Shown one piece after another: positions 27,057 through 37,123 of a DNA stretch of 64,000 nucleotides. Origin of the DNA: Curtobacterium flaccumfaciens (GTDB lineage Bacteria; Actinomycetota; Actinomycetes; Actinomycetales; Microbacteriaceae); NCBI RefSeq assembly GCF_013359815.1, contig NZ_JABMCF010000037.1, positions 62,001-126,000 on the forward strand. Reading direction: 5' to 3'. Position 1 is the first letter of the stretch, and each line of letters starts with the position of its first letter. Below the pieces are notes generated by a model. It searched no databases. It was not told where the DNA came from and saw only the letters and a list, made by a program, of their open reading frames with translations. Both the position numbers and the translations under genes were made by a program.

Positions 27057-28063
27057 GCAACATCCCCCCGACCCCGTCCGGGCTCCGCGGAGCCGTGGAC
27101 CTGTCGTCCCTCGTCGACCGCGCACAGCGGCCGCCCCAGCCGTCCGGTGCTCCCGCCCCGGCGGGTTCCGCCGGCGGAGCCGTTCCCGGCACCGAGGCCG
27201 GCGCCGGGAACGGTGCCGACCTGACCGTCCCGTCGCTCGTGATCGACGTCACGGACGCGACGTTCCAGGACGTCCTGGAGCTGTCGAACGTCGTCCCGGT
27301 CATCGTGGACATCTGGGCCGAGTGGTGCGGGCCGTGCAAGCAGCTCTCGCCGATCCTCGAGCAGCTCACCGCGGAGTACGACGGCCGCGTGGTGCTCGCC
27401 AAGGTGGACGCCGACACGAACCCCCAGCTCGTGCAGGCGTTCCAGGCGCAGTCGATCCCGACCGTCGCAGCCGTGATCGGCGGACGCCCGCTCGGGCTCT
27501 TCGTCGGGGCACTGCCCGAGGCGCAGGTCCGCGACGTCTACGAGCAGGTGCTCCAGGCCGCCGAGCAGAACGGCGTGGCCGGTCGCGTGACCGTCGACGG
27601 CGCTGCGACCGAGGTCGACGCTGAGCAGGGCGAACCGGAGCCGGAGCCGCTCCCGCCGCACCACCAGGCCGCGTACGACGCGATCGAGCAGGGCGACTAC
27701 GCCACCGCGATCGAGGAGTACAAGACCGCCATCCTGCAGGACCCGCACGACCAGATGGCCGTCGCGGGACTCGCACAGGTGTCGCTGCTCGACCGGCTGA
27801 ACGGCCGGACGGCCGACGAGATCCGTGCGGCAGCAGCCGCGGGCCCCCAGGACGTCCATGCACAGCTCGCGGTCGCCGACCTCGACATCTCCGGCGGGCA
27901 CGTCGACGACGCCTTCGGACGTCTCCTGGACCTGGTGCCGACGGTGTTCGGCGAGGACCGTGAGGCCCTGCGCGTCCGGCTCGTCGAGTACTTCGAGCTC
28001 ATCGGCAGCGAGGACCCGCGCGTCGTCGCGGCGCGTCGCCGCCTGGCGAACGCCCTGTACTAG
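27053..28063 (+). CDS. Thioredoxin-TPR protein (YbbN/CnoX-like)
   Basis: 336 residues. A 60-residue Pro/Gly/Ala-rich start precedes a thioredoxin domain with the WCGPC active site (about residues 89-94) and the cis-proline in QSIPTVAAV. A C-terminal helical tetratricopeptide-like region follows (about 200-336: HHQAAYDAIEQGDYATAIEEYKTAI...). This is the architecture of CnoX/YbbN co-chaperones, which hand oxidised substrates to chaperones; the actinobacterial form keeps the active CxxC. Overlaps the previous stop by four bases, so production is coupled. Confidence 0.9.
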   Translation: MSNIPPTPSGLRGAVDLSSLVDRAQRPPQPSGAPAPAGSAGGAVPGTEAGAGNGADLTVPSLVIDVTDATFQDVLELSNVVPVIVDIWAEWCGPCKQLSPILEQLTAEYDGRVVLAKVDADTNPQLVQAFQAQSIPTVAAVIGGRPLGLFVGALPEAQVRDVYEQVLQAAEQNGVAGRVTVDGAATEVDAEQGEPEPEPLPPHHQAAYDAIEQGDYATAIEEYKTAILQDPHDQMAVAGLAQVSLLDRLNGRTADEIRAAAAAGPQDVHAQLAVADLDISGGHVDDAFGRLLDLVPTVFGEDREALRVRLVEYFELIGSEDPRVVAARRRLANALY

Positions 28064-28074
28064 ACCCGGGATGA

Positions 28075-28122
28075 GACAGACGGGAGGCCCGGTGCCAGCT
28101 GGCACCGGGCCTCCCGTCTGTC
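28075..28122. terminator. 48-bp perfect palindrome at convergent gene ends (type A)
   Basis: Bases 28075-28098 and 28099-28122 are exact reverse complements, with no loop, centred on CCAG|CTGG. It lies between the convergent thioredoxin and glgB genes. The core is nearly identical to the palindrome at 54951-54982. Presumably a bidirectional terminator or a cruciform. Confidence 0.85.
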
Positions 28123-28151
28123 CGTCGGTCGCGTCGCGGACGCTGGCCGGG

Positions 28152-30704
28152 CTACTGGGCGAGCTTCAGCCAGACGGCACCGAGCGGCGGCACCACGAGG
28201 TGTGCCGAGGCCGGGCGGCCCGCCCACGGGGTGTCCTCTGCGGTGACGACGCCGAGGTTGCCGACTCCTGAGCCGCCGTACTCGGCAGCATCGGTGTTGA
28301 GGACCTCGTGCCACTCGCCGGCGGTCGGCAGCCCGAAGCGACGCTCCACCGGCACGCCGGAGAAGTTCACGAACACCGCGACCCGGTCGTCGCCGTCCTT
28401 CCGCAGGAACCCGAGGGTCGAGTGCGGTGCGTCGCCACCCTCGAGCCACTCGAAGCCGTCGGCCGTCGAGTCGTGTGTCCAGAGCGCCGGGGAGTCCTTG
28501 TACACGCGGTTCAGCTCCGCGACGAGGTCCTGCACACCGCGGTGGCCGGGCTGGTCGAGGAGCCACCAGTCGAGGCCCTTCGCCTCGGACCACTCGGCGG
28601 GCTGGGCGAACTCCTGGCCCATGAAGAGCAGCTGCTTGCCGGGGTGCGCCCACATGAACGCCAGGTAGGCGCGCACGTTGGCGAGCTTCTGCCACTCGTC
28701 GCCGGGCATCTTGCCGTACAGGGAGCCTTTACCGTGCACGACCTCGTCGTGGCTGATCGGCAGCGTGAACTGCTCGCTGAACGCGTAGACGAACGAGAAC
28801 GTGATCTCGTCGTGGTGGTAGCTGCGGTACGCGGGGTCGCGCTGCACGTACTCGAGCGAGTCATGCATCCAGCCCATGTTCCACTTCTGCCCGAAGCCGA
28901 GTCCGCCGGCGCTCGTCGGCTGGGTCACGCCCGGCCACGAAGTGCTCTCCTCCGCGATCATCACGATGCCGGGATAGCGCTTGTACGCCGTCGCGTTCGT
29001 CTCCTGCAGGAACGAGATCGCGTCGAGGTTCTCGCGGCCGCCGTGGATGTTCGGCAGCCAGTCGGTGCGGGAGTAGTCGAGGTACAGCATCGAGGCCACC
29101 GCGTCGACCCGCAGGCCGTCGATGTGGAACTCCTCGAACCAGTACAGCGCGTTCGCGACCAGGAAGTTGCGCACCTGCGGCTGCCCGAAGTCGAACACGT
29201 AGGTGCCCCAGTCGAGCTGCTCGCCGCGGCGGGGGTCCGGGTGCTCGAACAGCGCGTAGCCGTCGAAGCGACCGAGGGCCCATTCGTCCTTCGGGAAGTG
29301 CCCGGGGACCCAGTCCATGATCACGCCGATGCCCGCGGAGTGCAGGCGGTCGATCAGGTAGCGCAGGTCGTCCGGCGAACCGAAGCGCGCGGTCGGCGCG
29401 TAGTACCCGGTGACCTGGTAGCCCCACGAGCCGCCGAACGGGTGCTCGGCGAGCGGCAGGAACTCCACGTGCGTGAAGCCGGTGTACTCCATGTGCCCGA
29501 TGAGCTGGTCGGCGACCTCGCGGTACGACAGGCCGGGGCGCCACGAGCCGAGGTGCACCTCGTAGACGCTCATCGGGGCGTCGTGCGTGGTGGTCTGTGC
29601 GCGGCGCTCCATCCACGCGGCGTCGCCCTCGGACCACGTGTACGTGGACTCGGTGATGACGGAGGCCGTGGCGGGCGCGATCTCGGCCTCGCGGGCGAAG
29701 GGGTCGGCCCGCTCCACCCAGCCGGAGTCGGTGAGGATCTGGAACTTGTAGCGCTGCCCGACGACGGCGCCGGGCCAGAACAGCTCCCAGACGCCGAGGT
29801 CGCTCAGACGGCGCATCGCGGTGGTGCGGCCTTCCCAGCCCTCGAAGTCGCCGATCACGCGGACGGCGGTGGCCCTGGGCGCCCAGACGGCGAACGCGAC
29901 ACCGTCGACACCGTCGACCGTGCGGGCGTGTGCGCCGAGGTGGTGCCAGAGCTGCTCGTCACGGCCCTCACCGAACAGGTGCAGGTCGAGCTCGCCGAGC
30001 GTCGGGGCGAACCGGTACGCGTCGTCGGTGGTCCAGGTGGCGTCGTCTTCGTCCGTGGACTCGTCGTAGTCGTACTCCGACTCGACGCGGTAGCGACCGA
30101 GGGTCTCGGCAGTGGCGCCGGCCCAGAGCCCGTCGCCCTCGTGCGTGAGTTCGATGTCGTCGCCGTCGGGGCGCACGAGGCGCACCGCGCGGGCCAGGTG
30201 CCGGACGACGCGGACGCTGGTGCCACCGTCGACCGGGTGCGGGCCGAGCACGTCGTGCGGCTGGGACCAGCGGCCCTCTGCCACCTGCAGACGCAGCCAG
30301 TCCTCGATCGGAGCCGGACGCGGAGCCGTGGCCGCACCGGTGGCGACCGGAGCCGAGGCAGCAGCCGGCACCGAAGCAGCGGCGCTGGGGGCGACCGGCG
30401 CGTCGACGGAGGCCGGACGGACCACGGGTGCAGCGCCGCCGGTCGGGGCCGTCGGGGAGTCGGAAGTCGAGGCGGCTGCGACGGGCGGCTGCCGCGGGTG
30501 CGTCGGGTCGGCGGGGTGCCCGGCGAGCGTGGCGGACTCCGCCACGCCGCGGTCGGGCGCCTCGCGCTGCGCCGGCGGAGCGCCGGGCAGGTCCTCGTCG
30601 GGCGCGGACACCTTCGGCTCGTACCGCGGCACGGCCGGCGGCGGAGGCGGCACCGGCGGGACGGCCGGTCCGCGCTTCGTGGGGTCGGTCGGTTCGGGGG
30701 TCAT
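28152..30704 (-). CDS. glgB: 1,4-alpha-glucan branching enzyme GlgB
   Basis: 850 residues, about 120 longer than typical. The excess is a Pro/Ala/Thr-rich disordered N-terminus (about 1-130). Then come the N1 domain ([23 protein letters not shown]), the CBM48 domain ([22 protein letters not shown]) and the GH13 catalytic barrel with [28 protein letters not shown] (nucleophile Asp), [10 protein letters not shown] (acid Glu) and the NFVANALYW-like region. It forms alpha-1,6 branches in glycogen. ATG30704 overlaps the glgE stop by four bases. Confidence 0.96.
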   Translation of the reverse strand: MTPEPTDPTKRGPAVPPVPPPPPAVPRYEPKVSAPDEDLPGAPPAQREAPDRGVAESATLAGHPADPTHPRQPPVAAASTSDSPTAPTGGAAPVVRPASVDAPVAPSAAASVPAAASAPVATGAATAPRPAPIEDWLRLQVAEGRWSQPHDVLGPHPVDGGTSVRVVRHLARAVRLVRPDGDDIELTHEGDGLWAGATAETLGRYRVESEYDYDESTDEDDATWTTDDAYRFAPTLGELDLHLFGEGRDEQLWHHLGAHARTVDGVDGVAFAVWAPRATAVRVIGDFEGWEGRTTAMRRLSDLGVWELFWPGAVVGQRYKFQILTDSGWVERADPFAREAEIAPATASVITESTYTWSEGDAAWMERRAQTTTHDAPMSVYEVHLGSWRPGLSYREVADQLIGHMEYTGFTHVEFLPLAEHPFGGSWGYQVTGYYAPTARFGSPDDLRYLIDRLHSAGIGVIMDWVPGHFPKDEWALGRFDGYALFEHPDPRRGEQLDWGTYVFDFGQPQVRNFLVANALYWFEEFHIDGLRVDAVASMLYLDYSRTDWLPNIHGGRENLDAISFLQETNATAYKRYPGIVMIAEESTSWPGVTQPTSAGGLGFGQKWNMGWMHDSLEYVQRDPAYRSYHHDEITFSFVYAFSEQFTLPISHDEVVHGKGSLYGKMPGDEWQKLANVRAYLAFMWAHPGKQLLFMGQEFAQPAEWSEAKGLDWWLLDQPGHRGVQDLVAELNRVYKDSPALWTHDSTADGFEWLEGGDAPHSTLGFLRKDGDDRVAVFVNFSGVPVERRFGLPTAGEWHEVLNTDAAEYGGSGVGNLGVVTAEDTPWAGRPASAHLVVPPLGAVWLKLAQ

Positions 30705-32701
30705 CGGTGGGGTCCTTCCACGACGAGCAGGTGCACGGGCTCCTGGAACGCGTCCAGGCGGACGTAGTTCGACGCGCCCCAGGTCCAGCGCTGACCGGTC
30801 ACGACGTCACGGACGTCGAACAGGCCCTCGGTCGGCAGACCGAGTGCGGCGAGGTCCAGGTGCACGGTGGTCTCACGGGCGGAGTGCGGGTCGACGTTGG
30901 CGACCACGATCACGGTGTCGGGGCGCCCTGACCGGATGTACTCGCCCGACAGGTGCTTCGAGTAGACGACGATCGCCGGGTCGTCGGCGGCGTGCACGTG
31001 CAGGTTCCGCAGCTGTCGCAGCGCGGGGTGCGCCGCACGGAGGCGGTTGAGCATCGTCACGTACGGCGCCAGGGACGCACCCTCGGCCTCGGCCAGGGCG
31101 AAGTCGCGCGGCTTGTACTCGTACTTCTCGTTGTCGATGTTCTCTTCCGAGCCCGGACGGGCGACGTCCTCGAACAGCTCGTACCCGGCGTACATGCCCC
31201 ACGTCGGCGCACCGGTGGCGGCGAGTGCCGCGCGCACCTTGTAGCCGGCACGGCCGCCGAACTGCAGGTACTCGGTGAGGATGTCGGGCGTGTTCACGAA
31301 GAGGTTCGGGCGCAGGTAGTCGCTCGTCTCGTGCGAGAGCTCCGTGAAGTAGTCCTCGATCTCGTCCTTCGTGTTGCGCCAGGTGAAGTACGAGTACGAC
31401 TGCTGGAACCCGGCCTCGGCGAGCGCGCGCATCATCGCCGGGCGGGTGAACGCCTCGGCGAGGAACACGGTGTCGGGGTGCTCGTCGCGGATCTCACGGA
31501 TGACGCGTTCCCAGAACCAGAGCGGCTTGGTGTGCGGGTTGTCGACGCGGAAGATCCGGATGCCGAAGTCGATCCAGTGGCGCAGGACACGCTCGACCTC
31601 GGTGACCAGGCCCTCGGGGTCGGTGTCGAACTGGATCGGGTAGATGTCCTGGTAGCGCTTCGGCGGGTTCTCGGCGGTCGCGATGGAGCCGTCGGCCCGC
31701 TGCGTGAACCACTCCGGGTGCTGGGTGACCCAGGGGTGGTCGGGGGAGCACTGCAGCGCGAAGTCGAGCGCGACCTCCATGCCGGTGTTCTTCGCCGTCT
31801 CGACGAAGTCGCGGAAGTCGTCCTCGGTGCCGAGGTCGGGGTGGATCGCGTCGTGCCCGCCCGCGGGGGAGCCGATCGCCCAGGGGCTGCCGGGGTCGTT
31901 CGGCCCGGGCGTGAGCGTGTTGTTCGGCCCCTTGCGGGCGGTGGTGCCGATGGGGTGGATCGGCGGCAGGTAGATGACGTCGAAGCCCATCCGGGCGACG
32001 GCGGGCAGCCGTCGGGCCGCGGTGCGGAAGTCGCCGCTCTTCCAGGAGCCGTCGGGGTTCTTCTTCGCACCTTCGGAGCGGGGGAAGAACTCGTACCAGG
32101 CACCGACGCCGGCGCGGGTGCGTTCGACGTCGAGCAGCTGGGTGGCGGAGTGGGTCCGGAGCGAGGTGAGCGGGGCTTCCTCGACCTCGGCGACGATCCG
32201 CGGGTCGTCGACGGCGGCCAGGCGTTCGGCCGGGTCGAGGTCGGTGTCGCGGACACGTGCGGCGGCACGGGTCGCGGCGGGGGAGTCGGTCTCCTCGGCC
32301 AGCCGGTCGAGCAGCACGGCACCGTCGAGCAGGGTCGCCTCGGTGTCGACGCCGGCCGCGATCTTCAGGCGTGCGCCGTGGAGCCAGCTCGCCCAGTCGT
32401 CGGAGTACGACTCGACGTGCCACGTCCAGACGCCGACGTGGTCGACCTGCACCGTGGCTTCGTAGCGGTCGGTGCCGGGGGCACCGAGGGTCATGGGGAC
32501 GGTGCGGGTTCCACCGTCTGGGCGTTCGAGGACGAGGTCGGCGCCGATGATGCCGTGTCCTTCTCGGAAGACGGTTGCACCGAACGTGATCACCTCGCCG
32601 TCGAATGCCTTGCCGGGGAAACCGTTCGGCGTCCTCGGGGCGAGCTCGGTGATCGGGATGCGCCCGATCTTCGGGCGGCGGGGTCGGTCTGCGGTGGCCA
32701 C
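30701..32701 (-). CDS. glgE: Alpha-1,4-glucan:maltose-1-phosphate maltosyltransferase GlgE
   Basis: 666 residues of GH13_3. Motifs include [11 protein letters not shown] at the start, [23 protein letters not shown] (phosphate and maltose pocket), the nucleophile Asp in [15 protein letters not shown], the acid Glu in FLAEAFTRP, and [11 protein letters not shown]. It extends alpha-glucans from maltose-1-phosphate, the GlgE pathway that starts from trehalose through TreS and Pep2/Mak; those partners are not in this window. Coupled to glgB, which branches the product. Confidence 0.96.
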   Translation of the reverse strand: MATADRPRRPKIGRIPITELAPRTPNGFPGKAFDGEVITFGATVFREGHGIIGADLVLERPDGGTRTVPMTLGAPGTDRYEATVQVDHVGVWTWHVESYSDDWASWLHGARLKIAAGVDTEATLLDGAVLLDRLAEETDSPAATRAAARVRDTDLDPAERLAAVDDPRIVAEVEEAPLTSLRTHSATQLLDVERTRAGVGAWYEFFPRSEGAKKNPDGSWKSGDFRTAARRLPAVARMGFDVIYLPPIHPIGTTARKGPNNTLTPGPNDPGSPWAIGSPAGGHDAIHPDLGTEDDFRDFVETAKNTGMEVALDFALQCSPDHPWVTQHPEWFTQRADGSIATAENPPKRYQDIYPIQFDTDPEGLVTEVERVLRHWIDFGIRIFRVDNPHTKPLWFWERVIREIRDEHPDTVFLAEAFTRPAMMRALAEAGFQQSYSYFTWRNTKDEIEDYFTELSHETSDYLRPNLFVNTPDILTEYLQFGGRAGYKVRAALAATGAPTWGMYAGYELFEDVARPGSEENIDNEKYEYKPRDFALAEAEGASLAPYVTMLNRLRAAHPALRQLRNLHVHAADDPAIVVYSKHLSGEYIRSGRPDTVIVVANVDPHSARETTVHLDLAALGLPTEGLFDVRDVVTGQRWTWGASNYVRLDAFQEPVHLLVVEGPHR

Positions 32702-32790
32702 GGAAGCGACGCTACCCGGCGAGCGGCTCCGCGTTCCCCGGAATCGGCCCGCTGTGGAGGGCCGGGCGCGCCGTGGAGCCTGTTGAGGAC

Positions 32791-32834
32791 CGGACGGGAG
32801 GCCCGTGGCGGGGCCGCCACGGGCCTCCCGTCCG
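32791..32834. terminator. Type-A palindrome between glgX and glgE
   Basis: Perfect 21-bp stem 32791-32811 / 32814-32834 (starts CGGACGGGAGGCCCG) with a two-base loop. It lies after the glgX stop and before glgE on the same strand, so it should terminate glgX transcription and make glgE-glgB a separate unit. Confidence 0.8.
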
Positions 32835-32875
32835 CCACTCGGTCGCGACGCTGGGCCGCACCCGCCTGCTCGGCG

Positions 32876-34975
32876 CTACGCCACCTCGAACAGGTGGATG
32901 CCGGGGCCGTAGGCGGTGAAGACCTGCCCGGCGGGACGGAGGCGCTCGTGGTCGCGGTGCTTCTCGCTCGACCAGGCCAGGCGGTACCCGAGGACGTCCT
33001 CGCGTACCGGCAGGGTCAGGTCGCGGGTGCGGCCGCTGCCGTGCACGACCACCAGGACGCGGTCGAAGGGCTCGTGCTCCGGCGTCGACTCGACGAAGTA
33101 CTGCAGGGCGCGGTGCACCGGCTGGTCCCAGCCCTCGATCGTCATCGGGTGCCCGTCCGGCCCGTACCAGGACATCCGCGAGGCCCCGGGGGTCTCCTGC
33201 CCCTCGACGCCGAAGCGGGTGGGGCGGAGCGACGGGTGCGCCTGCCGGAACCGGGCCAGCGCGGCGACGGCCTCGGTCATCGTCTCGGCGTCCTCGTCGT
33301 CGGACCAGTCCACCGCGGTCAGGTCGTCGGACACCACGTAGGCGTTGTTGTTGCCGTGCTGCGTGCGGCTCCGCTCGTCGCCGGCGGTGAGCATCGGCAC
33401 CCCGGCGGAGAGCATCAGGGTCGCCACCAGGTTGCGCATCGACCGGCCGCGCGCGGCGCGGACCCCGCGGTCGGCGGTGTCGCCCTCGATGCCGTGGTTG
33501 AACGAGCGGTTGTCGTTCGAGCCGTCGCGGTTGTCCTCGCCGTTGGCCTCGTTGTGCTTGCCGTCGTACGACACCAGGTCGAGCAGGGTGAAGCCGTCGT
33601 GCGCGGTGACGAAGTTGACGCTCGCCAGCGGGCCGCGGTCGGCGCCGAAGAGGTGACGCGACCCGGTCAGGGCTCCGGCGAGCGCGCCGATCCCGGTCTG
33701 CGGCAGGCCGGTGCGGCGCTCCTCGGCGATGTCGGTGAGCCAGAACTGGCGGACCGTGTTGCGGAACCCGTCGTTCCACTCGCTCGTGCGGTGCCCGGCT
33801 GCGCCGAACTCCCCGGTCTTCCAGCCGTCCGGGCCGACGTCCCACGGCTCGGCGATCACCAGGGTGTCCTGCAGGTCGGGGTGGTTCCGGATGCGCTCGA
33901 GCAGTGGGTGCGACGGGTCGAACCGGTGTTCGCCGTCGCGGGCCAGGGCGGCCATCAGGTCGAAGCGGAACCCGTCGACCTGCACCTCGCGCGCCCAGTA
34001 CACCAGGCTGTCGACGATGAGGTCCGCCGTCGCCTCGACCGAGGTGTCGAGCGTGTTCCCGCACCCGGTGGTGTCGTAGTAGGTGTCACGACGGGGAGGG
34101 TCGGTCTGCGCCCAGCGGTAGCGGTTCGCGCCGTCGATGCCGCGCAGGCTCGTCGTCGGACCACCCAGGCCCTCTTCCGCGGTGTGGTTGTAGACGACGT
34201 CGAGGACGACCTGGATGCCGGCCTCGTGCAGCAGCCGGACCATGCCCTTGAACTCGCGCAGGACGGCGTCGGCGCCCTCCTGCTGCGCCGGTGCCGAGGC
34301 GTGCGCGGCGTGCGGGGCGAAGAACCCGAGCGTGTTGTAGCCCCAGGCGTTCTGCCGGCCGGCGTCGCGGAGCCACCGCTCGGTGTCGAACGCCTGCACG
34401 GGCAGCAGTTCGAGCGTCGTGACGCCGATGCGGTGCAGGTGCGCGATCGTGCTTTCGTGGGCGACCCCGGCGTACGTGCCGCGCAGGTGCTCCGGCAGGT
34501 GCGGGTTCGCGGCCGTCAGGGTGCGGACGTTCGCCTCGTAGACGACGGCACGGTCGAGCGGGACCTGCGGCTTCACGACGCCGCCCCAGTCGAACGCGTC
34601 GTCGACGACCACGCTGGTCCAGCGGGGGCCGACCGCTTCGTCGTCGCCGGTCGGCAGGATGCCCCGCGCGTACGGGTCGAGCAACGGACGCGTCGGGTCG
34701 AACTCGTGCCGCGGGCCGACCGGCCCGTCGACGAGCAGGTGGTAGCGGTCGCCGGGCACGACCCCGGGGACCTCGCCGGTCCACACGTCCGTGTCCGGCA
34801 CCCGCTCGAGCGCGTACCGCGTCGGCCGCACGTCGGAGGGGTCGGCTCCGTCGGCGCTCCCCGCGCTCGCCACGACCAGGACGACGCCCGTCGCCGTCGC
34901 GGACCGCAGGGTGAACCGGGGGACGGTCCCGCCCAGGGAGAACCCCGGCGTCAGGTCGATCGCTGTCTCGTGCAC
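32876..34975 (-). CDS. glgX: Glycogen debranching enzyme GlgX
   Basis: 699 residues of GH13_11. N-terminal CBM48-like domain, then the barrel with VYEANVRTLT, LLPVQAF, VVLDVVYNHTAEE, VDGFRFDLMAALAR (nucleophile Asp), VIAEPWDVGPDGW (acid Glu) and FVTAHDGFTLLDLVSYDGKHN. It hydrolyses alpha-1,6 branches of phosphorylase-limit glycogen. The ATG at 34975 is 59 bases from the divergent cysteine desulfurase start. With glgE and glgB it forms a glycogen or alpha-glucan cluster. Confidence 0.95.
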   Translation of the reverse strand: MHETAIDLTPGFSLGGTVPRFTLRSATATGVVLVVASAGSADGADPSDVRPTRYALERVPDTDVWTGEVPGVVPGDRYHLLVDGPVGPRHEFDPTRPLLDPYARGILPTGDDEAVGPRWTSVVVDDAFDWGGVVKPQVPLDRAVVYEANVRTLTAANPHLPEHLRGTYAGVAHESTIAHLHRIGVTTLELLPVQAFDTERWLRDAGRQNAWGYNTLGFFAPHAAHASAPAQQEGADAVLREFKGMVRLLHEAGIQVVLDVVYNHTAEEGLGGPTTSLRGIDGANRYRWAQTDPPRRDTYYDTTGCGNTLDTSVEATADLIVDSLVYWAREVQVDGFRFDLMAALARDGEHRFDPSHPLLERIRNHPDLQDTLVIAEPWDVGPDGWKTGEFGAAGHRTSEWNDGFRNTVRQFWLTDIAEERRTGLPQTGIGALAGALTGSRHLFGADRGPLASVNFVTAHDGFTLLDLVSYDGKHNEANGEDNRDGSNDNRSFNHGIEGDTADRGVRAARGRSMRNLVATLMLSAGVPMLTAGDERSRTQHGNNNAYVVSDDLTAVDWSDDEDAETMTEAVAALARFRQAHPSLRPTRFGVEGQETPGASRMSWYGPDGHPMTIEGWDQPVHRALQYFVESTPEHEPFDRVLVVVHGSGRTRDLTLPVREDVLGYRLAWSSEKHRDHERLRPAGQVFTAYGPGIHLFEVA

Positions 34976-35001
34976 GCGACAAGGGTACGAGGACCGGCGC
35001 G

Positions 35002-35029
35002 TATCCTGGACACTGCTCGATCCAGGGGG
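35002..35029 (+). promoter_or_regulatory. Promoter and ribosome site of the cysteine desulfurase
   Basis: TATCCT (35002-35007) is a good -10 box. AGGGGG (35024-35029) lies five bases before TTG35035 and argues for that start over GTG35029, which would overlap the ribosome site. Confidence 0.5.
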
Positions 35030-35034
35030 TGCAT

Positions 35035-36216
35035 TTGTCGGTCTACCTCGACCACGCCGCGACGACGCCGATCCTGCCGGAGGCGCTCGCCGCCTTCACC
35101 GATGCCCTGGGCGCCGTCGGCAACCCGTCGTCCATCCACAGCGCCGGTCAGCGCGCCAAGATGCTGCTCGAGGACGGCCGCGCCGCCGTCGCCCGCTCGC
35201 TCGACGCCGATCCGGTGGAGGTCGTGTTCACCTCCGGCGGCACCGAGAGCATCAACCTCGCCGTGAAGGGCCTGTTCTGGGCTCGCCAGCGCGACCGCCA
35301 GCGGCCCCGCATCGTCGTCCCGGGCGGCGAGCACCACGCCACCGTCGACACCCTGACCTGGCTGGAGACGCACGAGGGCGCCGTCATCGACGTGGTCCCG
35401 TTGGACGCGCAGGGTCGCGTCGACCTCGCCGGACTGGAGGCGCGGCTCGCCGACGCCTCGGACGTCGCCCTGGTCACGTTCCTGTGGGCGAACAACGAGG
35501 TGGGCACCATCCAGCCCGTGTCACGGATCGTCGAGCTCGCCCACGCCGCCGGCGTGCCCGTGCACAGCGACGCGGTCGCCGCCTACGGGCAGGTGCCGGT
35601 GTCGTTCGCCGGGTCCGGCCTCGACGCCCTCAGCGTCTCCGCGCACAAGATCGGCGGCCCCGTCGGCATCGGCGCGCTCGTGCTCGGGCGGAAGGCCACC
35701 GTCGAGCCCCTCATCCACGGTGGTGGGCAGCAGCGGCAGGTGCGGAGCGGGACGCAGGACGCCCCGGCGGCTGCGGCCTTCGGTGTCGCGGCCAGCGCGG
35801 TCGTCGCCGAGCCGATGCCGCACCCATCGCTCGTCGCCCTGCGGGACCGCCTGGTCGCCGGGGTCCGTGCGGCCGTGCCGTCTGCGGTGCTGATGGGGGA
35901 CCCGGTCGACCGGCTGCCGGGCAACGCCCACTTCACGTTCCCCGGCTGCGAGGGCGATTCGCTCCTGTTCCTGCTCGACGCCGCCGGGGTCGCGGTGTCG
36001 ACCGGGTCGGCGTGCCAGGCCGGTGTGCCCGAGGCGTCGCACGTGCTGCTCGCGATGGGGCTGTCGGAGCAGGACGCCCGTGGTGCGCTCCGGATCACGC
36101 TCGGCCACACGACGACCGATGCCGACGTCGACGCGTTCCTGACGGCGCTGCCCGACGCTGTCGCACGGGCCGGTGCCGCGGGGATGGCATCGAGGGAGCC
36201 GCTGCTCGGGCGGTAG
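35035..36216 (+). CDS. Cysteine desulfurase (NifS/IscS-type, class V aminotransferase)
   Basis: 393 residues. Conserved start VYLDHAATTPILPEAL, TSGGTESINLAVKG, GGEHHATVDT, the PLP Schiff-base Lys in SAHKIGGPVGIGAL, and the catalytic Cys in STGSACQAG. It delivers persulfide sulfur for Fe-S clusters or tRNA thiolation. In many actinobacteria this gene is followed by mnmA; here a run of unrelated TPR-like and membrane genes follows. TTG35035 is preferred because of its ribosome site; GTG35029 is possible. Confidence 0.93.
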   Translation: MSVYLDHAATTPILPEALAAFTDALGAVGNPSSIHSAGQRAKMLLEDGRAAVARSLDADPVEVVFTSGGTESINLAVKGLFWARQRDRQRPRIVVPGGEHHATVDTLTWLETHEGAVIDVVPLDAQGRVDLAGLEARLADASDVALVTFLWANNEVGTIQPVSRIVELAHAAGVPVHSDAVAAYGQVPVSFAGSGLDALSVSAHKIGGPVGIGALVLGRKATVEPLIHGGGQQRQVRSGTQDAPAAAAFGVAASAVVAEPMPHPSLVALRDRLVAGVRAAVPSAVLMGDPVDRLPGNAHFTFPGCEGDSLLFLLDAAGVAVSTGSACQAGVPEASHVLLAMGLSEQDARGALRITLGHTTTDADVDAFLTALPDAVARAGAAGMASREPLLGR

Positions 36217-36319
36217 TGGTTGACTCCGGCGCAGTCAATTCGGCTTGCGCCTGGGTGGGACACCGGCGATCTCGGCTGCGACGCTGACGCCGGCCCCCTT
36301 CCAGGGCATACTGCTGCTC

Positions 36320-37123
36320 GTGGTGCCGGGGCCGGAAGACGGACAGGACGCAGGGGACGTCCGCCGTCCAGCGCGCGTCCGACCGCCGCGGGACGACAAC
36401 TGGTACCGCTCGACCGAGTGGAACGACGAGATCGCTGCGGCGTTCGAAGCGAAGCTCGCACGTGCGAGATCGTCCAGGCTCGAGTACATCCGTATCCAGG
36501 GGGTGACCCTCGCCCTGCAGGGCGACGCAGACGAGGGCGTCCGAGAGGTCGGTCGGGGGCTGCTCGTCCGGTTCATGGCGGAGATCGAGGCCGTCGGCGG
36601 GTCGCAGGCGCGCGTGAACGGCGGCGGGGAGGAACTCGCGATGTCACTGGCGTTGTCCGGACGTCTGCGTGACGCCGCTGACGAGTACCGGAGGGTCCTC
36701 CGGCGGATCGCCGAGTGCGGCTCCGACTCGTTCACCACCGGCATGTCGGAGGTCCTCCTGGCCGAGGTGCTCCTACAGCTCGGCGATCCCTCGTCGCTCG
36801 CCGAGGCGGACGCGCTGCTCGCCGGCGCCGAGGACTCGATCCGGAGGACGGCGTTCTTCCGCGACCGCGTCGTCCGGTACCTGACAGCGCGCGCCCGCGT
36901 CGCGAGCCGGCTCGGAGACCCGGAATCGGCATCCGGGCACGCCCACGCCGCACTGACCGTGATCGGGGTCGAGGGCAATCCGTTCCCTCGGCACCCGGGT
37001 GTCGGGGTGCCGACCGTTGATGCGGAACTGCGAGCGGAGCTGACGCGCTTGGCGCACGGGCTTCGGCCCGTGGCGGCTCGGCGACGGCCGTTCCGATTTC
37101 GGTTCCGCAAGGCACGCCCGTGA
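36320..37123 (+). CDS. Helical repeat (TPR-like) protein of unknown function
   Basis: 267 residues from GTG36320. CATACT seven bases upstream suggests a leaderless transcript; an in-frame TTG at 36245 has neither promoter nor ribosome site. A short Pro/Asp/Arg-rich start is followed by NWYRSTEWNDEIAAAFEAKLARARSSRLEYIRIQ, which is recognisable in many uncharacterised actinobacterial proteins, and helical pairs such as LALSGRLRDAADEYRRVLRRIAE that look like tetratricopeptide repeats. Basic C-terminus. Coupled to the next gene by a GTGA overlap. No catalytic motif. Confidence 0.65.
   Translation: MVPGPEDGQDAGDVRRPARVRPPRDDNWYRSTEWNDEIAAAFEAKLARARSSRLEYIRIQGVTLALQGDADEGVREVGRGLLVRFMAEIEAVGGSQARVNGGGEELAMSLALSGRLRDAADEYRRVLRRIAECGSDSFTTGMSEVLLAEVLLQLGDPSSLAEADALLAGAEDSIRRTAFFRDRVVRYLTARARVASRLGDPESASGHAHAALTVIGVEGNPFPRHPGVGVPTVDAELRAELTRLAHGLRPVAARRRPFRFRFRKARP

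Noticed and set aside
28308-30767. 819-codon plus-strand open frame opposite glgB
   Set aside because: Low-complexity shadow of a well-supported branching enzyme gene.
30953-35266. 1437-codon plus-strand open frame across glgE and glgX
   Set aside because: Antisense to two clearly functional glycoside hydrolases; composition is that of a GC-rich shadow.
36245-36319. TTG36245 as the start of the first TPR-like gene
   Set aside because: No ribosome site or promoter; GTG36320 has a well-placed -10 box.
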